From contig OZ246000.1 in the NCBI GenBank assembly GCA_965230245.1, forward strand, positions 992,001 to 1,056,000: a stretch of 64,000 nucleotides of DNA, written 5' to 3'. The stretch comes from JAGNKE01 sp965230245. Lineage in GTDB: Bacteria > Pseudomonadota > Alphaproteobacteria > Micavibrionales > Micavibrionaceae. A program made the translations under genes and the position numbers. The notes beneath the pieces are model-generated. The model was given only the letters and a program-made list of their open reading frames with translations, made no database searches and was not told the origin of the DNA. This document shows, in pieces, positions 36,907-45,550 of this stretch (position 1 is its first letter; the number at the start of each line of letters is the position of its first letter).

Positions 36907-37560
36907 TTAAATCCGCTCCATCAGTGCCTTAACCGCGGCTTGCGCTCCATCATGAATCTGGCTGATCGTCGCATCGAGCATGTAACACGGCGACGTAATC
37001 AGGTTAAGATCCTCATCAACAACAACTTCACCATGCGTGGTCACGACATGCCGCGCCCCCATACCCGCTTCTGCGGCCTTGGATGCATCGCTTTCCCCGC
37101 CGAGAGTCAAACGCGCCCCCTTGAACAGCTTGGCCAGAATAACAGGCGAGATACAAAGCGCCGCAATCGGCTTGCCCGCCGCATGCGTGGTGGTCAGCGC
37201 CTTTTCGACATCCGCATTAATCGCACAATCCGCCCCGTCTGTCGCAAACGTCGAAAGGTTTTTCGCCGCCCCGAAACCGCCGGGCATAAACACCGCATCG
37301 AAATCCGCCGCATTGAAAAGCTTCAAATCCTTGATATCACCGCGCGCCAGTCGCGAGGATTCAACCAACACATTCCGGCTTTCTTCCATCTCCTCGCCTG
37401 TCTTATGGTTCAGAACATGCATTTGCGGAATATCGGGTGCAAAACACTGCACCTCCGCTCCGATCTGGTTGAGCGCCAGCAAACTCAGCGTGGCCTCATA
37501 AATTTCCGATCCGTCATAGACCCCGCACCCTGATAAAATCACTGCTATTTTCTTTGACAT
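36907..37560 (-). CDS. elbB: isoprenoid biosynthesis glyoxalase ElbB (DJ-1/PfpI family)
   Basis: 217 residues, the normal length. It opens KKIAVILSGCGVYDGSEIYEA, has FDAVFMPGGFGAAKNLS and a nucleophile cysteine in KPIAALCISPVIL. The family is a DJ-1-like fold with glyoxalase activity in E. coli; the link to isoprenoids is historical. Its start faces the BKACE gene on the other strand. Confidence 0.92.
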   Translation of the reverse strand: MSKKIAVILSGCGVYDGSEIYEATLSLLALNQIGAEVQCFAPDIPQMHVLNHKTGEEMEESRNVLVESSRLARGDIKDLKLFNAADFDAVFMPGGFGAAKNLSTFATDGADCAINADVEKALTTTHAAGKPIAALCISPVILAKLFKGARLTLGGESDASKAAEAGMGARHVVTTHGEVVVDEDLNLITSPCYMLDATISQIHDGAQAAVKALMERI

Positions 37561-37640
37561 GGTTTACGAACCTCCGTTGCGTTATGATGATGCGCACTAC
37601 AATAATCATGCTTTCACCGGATGAAAAGGGAGAGTTGGAA

Positions 37641-38477
37641 TTGACCGAACCCTGCATCATAACTGTAGCTCTGTGCGGCTCCGTTCCGCGAAAGGAACAC
37701 AACCCCGCCGTGCCCATCACGGCCGCAGAACAAATCGAATCCGCGCATGAAGCCTTCGAAGAAGGCGCAACCCTCGCCCATATCCATGCCCGTAACCCTG
37801 ACCAGTCCTCATCCTCAAACCCTGATTTCTTTGCGGAAGTCAAAGAAGGGCTGAACAAACATTGCCCCGGCATGATCGTGCAGTTCTCAACAGGCGGGCG
37901 CGGACGCAAGATGGCGGAACGCGGCTCCATGCTGCATTTGAAACCCGATATGGCCTCGCTATCGACCGGCTCCGTCAATTTCCCGACCATCGTCTACCAG
38001 AACCCGCCCGACCTTGTGCAGCATCTGGCCGAAACCATGCACGCGAACGACATCAAACCCGAAATCGAGATTTTCGACCTGCATATGCTCTACAACGCGG
38101 GAAAACTCTATGATCAGGGCCTCCTCAAACCGCCCGTGCATGTCCAGTTTGTCTTCGGCATCAAAAATGCCCTGCCCGCGAAACGCAAATTACTGGAATT
38201 CTATCTGGATGAACTGCCCGAAATCCTCCCGAACGCAACATGGACCGCGGCGGGCATCGGCAAAACACAATTGGAAATGAACAAGCTGTGTCTCGAACTC
38301 GGCGGCCACTGCCGCACAGGGCTGGAAGATAACATCAGGCTGGATAAAAACACCCTCGCGCCGTCAAATGCCGCGCTGGTCAAACGCGTTGCCGATCTCT
38401 GTGAAACCTACAACCGCCGCCCCGCAACCCCCGAGGAAGCACGTAAAATTTTGGGATTGAAATGTTCGGAACAGTAA
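37641..38477 (+). CDS. beta-keto acid cleavage enzyme (BKACE, 3-keto-5-aminohexanoate cleavage family)
   Basis: 278 residues from a TTG start that gives MTEPCIITVALCGSVPRK, the family's usual beginning; GGGAGAG stands six bases before it. ATG codons 57 and 33 bases further upstream would add a non-family leader. The TIM-barrel enzyme uses acetyl-CoA to cleave beta-keto acids; zinc ligands are in LAHIHARNP and FDLHMLYNAG, and SLSTGSVNFP and TWTAAGIGKTQL are further landmarks. The exact substrate cannot be told. Its last 16 bases overlap the next gene. Confidence 0.88.
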   Translation: MTEPCIITVALCGSVPRKEHNPAVPITAAEQIESAHEAFEEGATLAHIHARNPDQSSSSNPDFFAEVKEGLNKHCPGMIVQFSTGGRGRKMAERGSMLHLKPDMASLSTGSVNFPTIVYQNPPDLVQHLAETMHANDIKPEIEIFDLHMLYNAGKLYDQGLLKPPVHVQFVFGIKNALPAKRKLLEFYLDELPEILPNATWTAAGIGKTQLEMNKLCLELGGHCRTGLEDNIRLDKNTLAPSNAALVKRVADLCETYNRRPATPEEARKILGLKCSEQ

Positions 38478-38899
38478 AACGTGTATTACTTTGTATTGTA
38501 TTCATCGGTTTGATAACCGTAAACGTTTGCATTGCTCAAGTTTCAAACTCAATAAAAATTACAGGTCTTAGCCAAAATTACAGTTTCTATGAAACAATTA
38601 CCTTTCAGGTAGAATCGTTGATAGAAGACCCTCTGGAATTTACATGCAGCATCGAAAAATCCGACAATGATGAATGGCAGGAAATAATTTATTCCTGTGA
38701 CTGGGATAGCCCTATGAAAGCCACATTGCTACATAAGTTGCCACCCCTTGGTTCAAGAACAATCACATGGGAGCCTCAGAAAGAAAAATATGGAACTTTT
38801 TCAGACGGCCTTTACCGCTTCAGGCTAGATTTTAAAGACAAGTCATCACAAAACACCTTTGTATTACACTCGCCTACATTTATGTTAAAAGAAAACTAA
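38462..38899 (+). CDS. secreted protein of unknown function
   Basis: 145 residues with a signal peptide (LLCIVFIGLITVNVCIAQ). The mature part looks like a beta-sandwich: alternating strands, two cysteines (FTCSIEKS and IYSCDWDS) that could form a disulfide, and a FRLDFKDKSS segment. It starts inside the end of the BKACE gene, which suggests coupling, but it is clearly AT-richer than that gene and could be a recent arrival. No family was recognised. Confidence 0.6.
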   Translation: MFGTVKRVLLCIVFIGLITVNVCIAQVSNSIKITGLSQNYSFYETITFQVESLIEDPLEFTCSIEKSDNDEWQEIIYSCDWDSPMKATLLHKLPPLGSRTITWEPQKEKYGTFSDGLYRFRLDFKDKSSQNTFVLHSPTFMLKEN

Positions 38900-38983
38900 A
38901 CATCAAACGAATCTACCGTGGCAAGAATCTCTAAAATTTTGAGACGAAAAGATAAAATTCGAATTATAAAGACAGCGAAAATA

Positions 38984-39050
38984 CGGTTTCCTGAGAACCA
39001 GAGCGCAGCGTACTTAAACGTACGAGAGCACCGGACGCGAAGGAAAACCG
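38984..39050. repeat. nested inverted repeat in the gap before the gyrB stop
   Basis: CGGTTTCCT at 38984-38992 pairs with AGGAAAACCG at 39041-39050 (one bulge), enclosing a small hairpin CGTAC-ttaaac-GTACG (39009-39024) and GC-rich flanks. There is no T-run on either strand. It may be a mobile or repetitive intergenic element or a transcript-end structure; no second copy is present in this window. Confidence 0.4.
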
Positions 39051-39075
39051 GATTTGCAGCCCTTTAGAATGCGAA

Positions 39076-41547
39076 TTAAGCATCGATACGTGATTTCAAG
39101 GCATTATCCTGAATAAACTCCCGCCGCGGCTCGACCACATCCCCCATCAGCGTGGAGAAAATCTCGTCTGCTTTGATTGCATCACTCACGGAAACCTGAA
39201 GCAATGTCCGCCCGTTCGGGTCAAGCGTCGTCTCACGCAACTGCTCGGAATTCATCTCACCAAGACCCTTATAGCGCTGGACGGACAGCCCCTTGCGTCC
39301 GGCCTCCAGAATACGATCGTAAAACGCCGCGGGGCCGTTCACCTTGGCCAGAACCTCGCCGTCACTATGCAGCTCGACCGTCCCGGCAAAAATTTCAACC
39401 AGCCAGTCTTTCGCATCATCCAGACGGCGCGCATCGGGTGAACGCACACGATCCATCGACAAACGCACCGTTTCGGTCACGCCCCGCAAAACATGCTTGA
39501 ACGTATAACCCTGATCGGCATCGAATTCGCCCGTCCATGTCCGCGCATTCTCGAACTCTTTTTCGTTCAATCGATCCGCCGTTTTTTGCGCAAAAGACTG
39601 TCCCGCCTTTTCGTCGTTAAAGACGCTCTCGTCAAACGCGCCCGCAATCGCGGCCTGCTCGACCACACGGCGATTCCCCGCACGGCTGGAAAGCGCATTG
39701 ATCGAATTCCGCAAGGCGCGGGAGCGCATGAGCAAATCACGCAGATCATTACCGCTGCGCGTATGCCCCTGCGCATCCACGATACGGATGTCATCAATCG
39801 CGAGATCAATCAGATAATCCTCCATCGAACGCTCGTCTTTGAGGTAAATTTCGCTCTTCTTGCCCTTTTTCACCTTGTAAAGCGGCGGCTGCGCGATATA
39901 GAGATACCCACGCTCGATAATCTCGGGCATGTAGCGGAAGAAAAACGTCAGCAACAATGTACGGATGTGCGATCCGTCCACGTCCGCATCCGTCATGATA
40001 ATGATTTTGTGATAACGCGCTTTATCGGCATTAAACTCATCCGGCCCGATCGACGTGCCCAACGCCGTAATCAACGTACCGACTTGCTCGGAATTCAGCA
40101 TCTTATCGAACCGCGCACGCTCGACATTCAGGATTTTCCCACGCAGCGGCAGAATCGCCTGATTGTACCGGTCACGCGCCATTTTCGCCGTACCACCCGC
40201 GGAGTCCCCCTCCACGATGAACAATTCGGATTCGGACGGATCTTTCGAATAACAATCGGCCAGCTTCCCGGGCAGGTTGGAGACATCCATGACCCCCTTT
40301 CGCCGCGTCAAATCACGTGCCTTACGCGCCGCTTCACGCGCGGATGCCGCCTCGATCGCCTTGGTCACGATCTGCTTGGCCTCGCTAGGGTTTTCCTCCA
40401 ACCACTCCCCGAGTTTCTCGGAAATCGCGGATTCAACAATCGGCCGCACCTCGGAAGAAACAAGCTTGTCCTTGGTCTGGGAGGAGAATTTCGGGTCAGG
40501 CACCTTCACGGAAAGAACACACGTCAAACCTTCACGCATATCCTCACCCGTCAGCTTGACCTTCTCTTTTTTGAGCAAGCCCTTTTCATCGGCATACTTA
40601 CCGAGAACACGCGTTAACGCTCCACGGAAACCCGCAAGGTGTGTTCCGCCGTCACGCTGTGGAATATTATTGGTAAAACAAAGCATCGTTTCATGGTACG
40701 CATCCGTCCATTCCATAGAAGCTTCGACCGTCACGCCGCTTTCCTCGTCAAAAGACATGATCGTCACAGGCGGCTTGATCAGCGCCTTTTTCGAACGATC
40801 GAGATATTCGACAAAACTCTCGATCCCGCCCTCGTAATGAAGCTGGACGTGCTCCCACTCTTCTTCATTCTCGCTGCGGTTATCCTGCAAATGGATGTTC
40901 ACACCCGAATTCAAAAACGCCAATTCGCGCAAACGGTTTTCCAGCGTCTTGAAATCGAAATCCGTCATCGTGAACGTTTTCGGCGACGGCAGGAACGTGA
41001 CTTCCGTGCCCGTACGCTCGCCCGGCTCCATATCACGGATCGGCTTCAAATCCTCGCCCGCTTCACCGTGTTTGAAACGCATCGCCCATTCCTGACCGCT
41101 GCGGCGGATTTTCAGATCCAGATATTCGGACAGCGCATTCACAACCGACACACCGACTCCGTGCAAACCGCCGGACACCTTGTAGGAATTCTGATCAAAC
41201 TTACCGCCGGCATGAAGCTGCGTCATAATCACCTGCGCCGCCGACACACCTTCCTCGGAGTGCGTATCAACCGGAATACCGCGCCCGTTATCCTTAACCG
41301 TGACAGACCCGTCACCATTCAATATCACGTCGATGCGGTCACAATGCCCCGCCAGAGATTCGTCGATCGCGTTATCGACAACCTCGTAAACCATGTGATG
41401 CAAACCCGTCCCGTCATCGGTATCCCCGATATACATACCCGGACGTTTGCGCACAGCCTCAAGACCGCGCAAAACCTTGATCGAATCCGCCCCGTATTCA
41501 TGTTGTTCTTCTTGTTCATTCATTTTTTTCGCACTCGATTCGCTCAT
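39076..41547 (-). CDS. gyrB: DNA gyrase subunit B
   Basis: 823 residues. The GHKL ATPase (VRKRPGMYIGDTDDG, EVVDNAIDESLAG, GRGIPVDTH, GGLHGVGVSVVNAL), transducer, TOPRIM (FIVEGDSAGGTAKMARDR and TDADVDGSHIRTLLL) and C-terminal GEMNSEQLRETTLDP / VVEPRREFIQDNA are all intact. It introduces negative supercoils together with GyrA. It lies in the order dnaA-dnaN-recF-gyrB on one strand, but separated from recF by three genes. Confidence 0.97.
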   Translation of the reverse strand: MSESSAKKMNEQEEQHEYGADSIKVLRGLEAVRKRPGMYIGDTDDGTGLHHMVYEVVDNAIDESLAGHCDRIDVILNGDGSVTVKDNGRGIPVDTHSEEGVSAAQVIMTQLHAGGKFDQNSYKVSGGLHGVGVSVVNALSEYLDLKIRRSGQEWAMRFKHGEAGEDLKPIRDMEPGERTGTEVTFLPSPKTFTMTDFDFKTLENRLRELAFLNSGVNIHLQDNRSENEEEWEHVQLHYEGGIESFVEYLDRSKKALIKPPVTIMSFDEESGVTVEASMEWTDAYHETMLCFTNNIPQRDGGTHLAGFRGALTRVLGKYADEKGLLKKEKVKLTGEDMREGLTCVLSVKVPDPKFSSQTKDKLVSSEVRPIVESAISEKLGEWLEENPSEAKQIVTKAIEAASAREAARKARDLTRRKGVMDVSNLPGKLADCYSKDPSESELFIVEGDSAGGTAKMARDRYNQAILPLRGKILNVERARFDKMLNSEQVGTLITALGTSIGPDEFNADKARYHKIIIMTDADVDGSHIRTLLLTFFFRYMPEIIERGYLYIAQPPLYKVKKGKKSEIYLKDERSMEDYLIDLAIDDIRIVDAQGHTRSGNDLRDLLMRSRALRNSINALSSRAGNRRVVEQAAIAGAFDESVFNDEKAGQSFAQKTADRLNEKEFENARTWTGEFDADQGYTFKHVLRGVTETVRLSMDRVRSPDARRLDDAKDWLVEIFAGTVELHSDGEVLAKVNGPAAFYDRILEAGRKGLSVQRYKGLGEMNSEQLRETTLDPNGRTLLQVSVSDAIKADEIFSTLMGDVVEPRREFIQDNALKSRIDA

Positions 41548-41782
41548 CTATCGTTCCTGCTCTCTCAAAATAGCCCGAAACGGCTGTTTTTATTCATTTT
41601 TTTAGGAATTTCCTATAACAATTCTGTATAGCATGCTGACCATGGGAAAAACAGGGAAAAAGCCTTTATTTTCAATGTTTTTAACCGATTTTGAGGGTGT
41701 TTTTGACCACCTCCCGCAACCCGTTGAAAAACCTTAAAGAAAATGCTTCCATTTTCGCGGCTTTTCTGGCTTGATCCCTACC

Positions 41783-42880
41783 ATGAACGATGCCATTTAC
41801 AAATTGATCCGAAAACATTATCAGGCGCTGCAGGGCTACGTCTCCGCAGGCATGGAAATAACCAAATCGGACGACAAAATTTTCCTGAACGCGAACGAAA
41901 ATCCGTTCGAACTTCCCGGCCTCGAAGGAGCAAACCGCTACCCCGAACCGCAGCCTGCCGCACTGGTGCAGGCGATGGCCGATAATTACGGTGTAAACAA
42001 CGATCAGATCGTTGTCACGCGCGGCGCGGACGAGGCACTGGTAGTCCTGACCAAAGTTTTCTGCGAACCGCATGAAGACGCAATCCTGATCAATCCGCCG
42101 ACCTTCGGCATGTACGGCGTAGACGCCCGCGCCATGCCCGCAAACGTCGTCGAAGTCCCCCTCCTGAAACAGGACAACACCTTCGCCCTCGATCAGGATG
42201 AAATTATAGCGCAAGCCACAAACCCGCTGACCAAGATCAAAATGGTCTTTATCTGCTCGCCGAACAACCCGACGGGCGGTACATTCCCGCAAAACCAGAT
42301 CCGCGGGATTTGCACGGCTCTTGAGGGACACGCGATCATCATCCTCGATGAAACCTACTGCGAATTCACCGACGAAGGGTCAATGGTCGATGATCTGAAA
42401 AACCACCCGAACCTGATCATCCTGCGCACACTTTCAAAATCCTACGCGTTTGCGGGGCTTCGCATCGGCTGTTTCCTGAGCGGTGATACGGATTTCATCG
42501 CTCTGGTAAAGGCAAAGGCGCTCGACGCCTACCCACTGCCCCGCGCCAGCGTAGAGGGGGCGCTCCACGTCCTCTCGCCCGCGATCAAGGCACTGGCGCA
42601 GGAAAACATCTGCAAACTTCTCGATGAACGCGCCCGCGTGGAAACCGCGCTGAAAAACTCCGCGCAAATCGTCAAAATCTACGACTCCGCAGCGAACTTC
42701 CTGCTGATTGAAATGAAAGACGCAAAAGGCTTCTACGATTACGCACTGGAAAACAACGTCGTCCTGCGGGATTTCTCCTCCAAGCCTCTAACGGAAAACT
42801 GCCTGCGCATCTCCATCGGCACCCCGATGGAAAACGACATGGTCCTCAAATTATTGGAAGAGTTCGATAATAACCGCTAA
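41783..42880 (+). CDS. hisC: histidinol-phosphate aminotransferase
   Basis: 365 residues from the ATG at 41783 (a TTG 12 bases upstream is in frame; no ribosome site is clear). It is a fold-type I PLP enzyme with LNANENPFELPG (HisC-specific), YPEPQPAALVQAMA, CSPNNPTGGTFP, DETYCEF and the PLP lysine in LSKSYAFAGLRIG. It forms histidinol phosphate and may act on aromatic amino acids too. No other his gene is nearby, so it stands outside the his operon. Confidence 0.92.
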   Translation: MNDAIYKLIRKHYQALQGYVSAGMEITKSDDKIFLNANENPFELPGLEGANRYPEPQPAALVQAMADNYGVNNDQIVVTRGADEALVVLTKVFCEPHEDAILINPPTFGMYGVDARAMPANVVEVPLLKQDNTFALDQDEIIAQATNPLTKIKMVFICSPNNPTGGTFPQNQIRGICTALEGHAIIILDETYCEFTDEGSMVDDLKNHPNLIILRTLSKSYAFAGLRIGCFLSGDTDFIALVKAKALDAYPLPRASVEGALHVLSPAIKALAQENICKLLDERARVETALKNSAQIVKIYDSAANFLLIEMKDAKGFYDYALENNVVLRDFSSKPLTENCLRISIGTPMENDMVLKLLEEFDNNR

Positions 42881-42890
42881 CTTCATATCT

Positions 42891-43403
42891 GTGAAAACAG
42901 CGAACAATACACCGACAAAAATCCCAACAGAAGAAGATTGGAACGATCTCACTGACTTCGTTCGGGATGAAGTGTCGATGTGGAATATTGAGTACGCCAA
43001 GAAAAACTTGAAAGGAAAATCACTCGAAAAAGCTCAAGAAGAAATGATGGAAAACTTTGGTGCGTATTTCGATGATTTCTGTGACATGCCCAGAAGATGC
43101 TTTCAGTATTACATCATCACAGTTCAAAACATTATTAAGAATTATGAATGGTACCGAGATACAGATCACAGAAACTTCTATGAAATAAGCTGGATTGCTA
43201 GCTGCTATATTACATTTTTAGAAACACGATTGGAAAGAGATCCAAAAGCCCTGACAAATGATTTGGAAAGCCACATATCGACTTTAGACTTTATCGCTGA
43301 AAATCAAACCGAAATGGGTATAGATGAAGACATATTCGGCAACATGACTGAAATAATAGAAGACCTGAAAAACCTCTGTCGCTCAAAAGGCTTAGATGTC
43401 TGA
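42891..43403 (+). CDS. hypothetical protein, 170 residues, helical
   Basis: Starts with GTG ten bases after hisC. The protein is acidic, rich in aromatic residues and predicted almost fully helical (EEDWNDLTDFVRDEVSMW, YYIITVQNIIKNYEWY). No signal peptide or membrane helix. Its coding sequence is AT-rich compared with hisC, and its 3' end overlaps the convergent small membrane gene by 12 bases. No family recognised. Confidence 0.55.
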   Translation: MKTANNTPTKIPTEEDWNDLTDFVRDEVSMWNIEYAKKNLKGKSLEKAQEEMMENFGAYFDDFCDMPRRCFQYYIITVQNIIKNYEWYRDTDHRNFYEISWIASCYITFLETRLERDPKALTNDLESHISTLDFIAENQTEMGIDEDIFGNMTEIIEDLKNLCRSKGLDV

Positions 43404-43634
43404 AGAAGAATCATCTTCTCCATTCTTCCCCGCTGCCGCCTTCTTCTCCTGCGTGCGTTCATAAAGCCCCCAGCCAATAAGCGCAGGCGCAGCCACAACA
43501 CACATCGGACAGACATACCCCGCCGTAACCGCAAGCGTCGTGCCATACGCACCAACGCCCGCACCCGCAAAAAACATCGTGTTCGAATTGCTCAAACCGC
43601 CCGTTTTCTTTTTCGGCGTTTCATCATCACTCAT
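43392..43634 (-). CDS. small two-helix membrane protein with CPMC motif
   Basis: 80 residues. A charged N-terminus (MSDDETPKKKTGG) is followed by two hydrophobic segments (about 19-36 and 41-57) containing GYVCPMCVVAAPALIGWG, and a charged end. The CxxC at the membrane face could bind metal or be redox active. It precedes nothing on its strand except the hypothetical region; recF lies upstream with a 55-base gap, so it is probably the end of the recF transcript. Confidence 0.55.
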   Translation of the reverse strand: MSDDETPKKKTGGLSNSNTMFFAGAGVGAYGTTLAVTAGYVCPMCVVAAPALIGWGLYERTQEKKAAAGKNGEDDSSSDI

Positions 43635-43689
43635 CGGCGTATCCTTTTAAAGCCTCTTTGAAATAAATTCGTCCAAACCGATCAAGAGG

Positions 43690-44832
43690 TTACTCTGACT
43701 TCACACGCGAATCCTCAACCTCGAAGAAACGCGCCCGCTCGCGCACCGCATCAAACAGATCAAGATCCGTCCCCGTCAGCCACACTTGCGCATTCAGCCC
43801 CTCCAGAATATCGAACAACGCCGCCCGTCGCCCCTCATCCAGATGCGCCGCAACCTCATCCAGAAGCATCAGCGGCGGTGCGCCCCGCTCTGCTGTAATC
43901 AACTGCGCATGGGCAAGAATCAATCCCGTCAATAGAGCCTTTTGCTCCCCCGTCGAACACTGATCCGCCGCCATATTATTCTCGGCATACGCCACCAGAA
44001 GATCGCTCTTATGCGGGCCTTCCGCCGCCCCGCCCGTAATCGCATCGCGCGCGCGGCTCTGCTCCAGCGACTCCCGAAATCCGTCCTCCACCTCCAGCGC
44101 CTTTTTATGCGCGGCAAGGTCTTCTTCCAACCGCCCGCGCACCGACAAAGTGGCCAGAGGAAAATGCGAATGATCGGCGCGTTCACACGCCTTCTGCAAC
44201 CGCGCGGCAAAATCCAGCCGAGCCGCGGCAATCGCAACCCCCGTTTCCGCCATCTGCTGCTCCAGACCGCCAAGCCATGACGGATCATCCTGCCCGTCGC
44301 GCAATAACTTTGAGCGCTGGGAAAGCGCATTCTCATACCGCGTCACCCGCCCCGAATGCCCCGGATCAAAACCAAACACCAAGCGATCCAAAAACCGCCT
44401 GCGCTCCCGCGATGAATCAAGAAAAAGCCTGTCCATCTGCGGTGTCAGCCAGACGCAGGATATATGCTCGCCCAGAGCGTTCTGCCCGCGCGCGGCCTTG
44501 CCGTTAATCCGCACTGTGCGCTTTTCCCGTCGTGTATCCCCACTGATACTTGCGGGATCAAGCCCCGTGCCGATCCGTACCTCGTCCCCGTATTTGGAAA
44601 TCGTTTTGGCCGCTACAGCCCAGAGATTGTTATCATTTTGACGCTGAATCTCGGACAATTTAGCCGAACGCAGGCCCCGCCCCGGCGAAAGCAGCGAAAC
44701 AGCCTCCAGAATATTGGTCTTTCCCGCTCCGTTTTTCCCGTAAAACACAAGCAAACCCGCCGCAAGGCCGAGAATTTCCTCACGCGCATAAGACCGGAAA
44801 GACTGGAGTTTTAAGTCCTGAACATACGCCAT
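43690..44832 (-). CDS. recF: DNA replication/repair protein RecF
   Basis: 380 residues of the SMC-like ABC ATPase type. It opens VQDLKLQSFRSYAREEIL, has Walker A GKNGAGKT at residues 32-39, the ERRRFLDRLVFGFDP segment, GPHKSDL, the signature STGEQKALLTGLILAHA and Walker B LMLLDEVAAHLD. It loads RecA at gaps with RecO and RecR. A divergent secreted-protein gene separates it from dnaN. Confidence 0.94.
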   Translation of the reverse strand: MAYVQDLKLQSFRSYAREEILGLAAGLLVFYGKNGAGKTNILEAVSLLSPGRGLRSAKLSEIQRQNDNNLWAVAAKTISKYGDEVRIGTGLDPASISGDTRREKRTVRINGKAARGQNALGEHISCVWLTPQMDRLFLDSSRERRRFLDRLVFGFDPGHSGRVTRYENALSQRSKLLRDGQDDPSWLGGLEQQMAETGVAIAAARLDFAARLQKACERADHSHFPLATLSVRGRLEEDLAAHKKALEVEDGFRESLEQSRARDAITGGAAEGPHKSDLLVAYAENNMAADQCSTGEQKALLTGLILAHAQLITAERGAPPLMLLDEVAAHLDEGRRAALFDILEGLNAQVWLTGTDLDLFDAVRERARFFEVEDSRVKSE

Positions 44833-44944
44833 ACTTTCTTTTTAAAGCCATTTCATGGTAAAAACACCTTGGAAATTAGTTTGACTTCATAAATTCATGC
44901 TATTATTTTCCATATACTTAAAAAATGAAAAGGAGTTCATCCCT

Positions 44945-45484
44945 ATGAACCACTTAAAAAGAATAGCAACGACAGCGGGATTATCTGTCTTACTGACTAC
45001 GGGAGCACTGGCACAGGACTCAGATCAGGAAGTGAATCTAGCCGATATTGAAGTGGATAGCATTTCAATTACTGCAGCGGATGGCTCTGTACTTTTCAAC
45101 CATGCTTCAAATGATACTTCATCAGAAACAACACCATCAGGTCTATCCGGTGTAAAACAACGCGGTCAGTCAAACGGACAAACTCAACCCGCGGCACGCG
45201 CCGGACGCGGAGGGACAAGAGGCGCAGAAACAGCATCCGCGCCTATCGAACTTGACGACATGGAAGATTGCGTAGAACTTTCTTCGGAATTCGTATCGAA
45301 AGCCATAGAACAGTCAGGAGCATCACGCTCAGCCAGAGGACGCGCAGCTGCGCCAAACCCGAACGCAGACGAATTTTCTGACTTTACGGCCAAATGCTTT
45401 AATGATGGCGAAGAAGTCGGAACAATAACATTTAGCGAAGACGGAACACCGACGGTCCAGCTTTCCGGCATGGACGGCCCCTAA
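44945..45484 (+). CDS. secreted protein of unknown function, disordered
   Basis: 179 residues from the ATG at 44945, which has AGGAG ten bases upstream and gives a signal peptide (TTAGLSVLLTTGALAQ). The mature part is acidic, with a low-complexity centre rich in Gly, Arg, Ala and Gln (about 70-100, RGQSNGQTQPAARAGRGGT) and two cysteines (DDMEDCVELS and FTAKCFNDG). No family recognised. It lies between recF and dnaN on the opposite strand, interrupting the classical dnaN-recF pair. Confidence 0.6.
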   Translation: MNHLKRIATTAGLSVLLTTGALAQDSDQEVNLADIEVDSISITAADGSVLFNHASNDTSSETTPSGLSGVKQRGQSNGQTQPAARAGRGGTRGAETASAPIELDDMEDCVELSSEFVSKAIEQSGASRSARGRAAAPNPNADEFSDFTAKCFNDGEEVGTITFSEDGTPTVQLSGMDGP

Positions 45485-45514
45485 AAGCCAAAACGACGAA
45501 TATCAAAGAATTTT

Positions 45515-45550
45515 TTAATGCCGCTGTGACTAAACACGCAGCGGCATTAA
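45515..45550. repeat. 12-base inverted repeat spanning the dnaN stop codon
   Basis: TTAATGCCGCTG and CAGCGGCATTAA are perfectly complementary around a 12-base loop, covering the last codons of dnaN and ending 31 bases after the convergent secreted-protein gene. No T-run follows on either strand, so a stabilising or Rho-linked structure is more likely than an intrinsic terminator. Confidence 0.6.

Noticed and set aside
39493..41631. Two long open frames antisense to gyrB
   Set aside because: No domain, no ribosome site, and full overlap with an intact gyrB.
45515..45550. Intrinsic terminator between dnaN and the secreted-protein gene
   Set aside because: The stem is perfect but no T-run follows on either strand; kept only as an inverted repeat.
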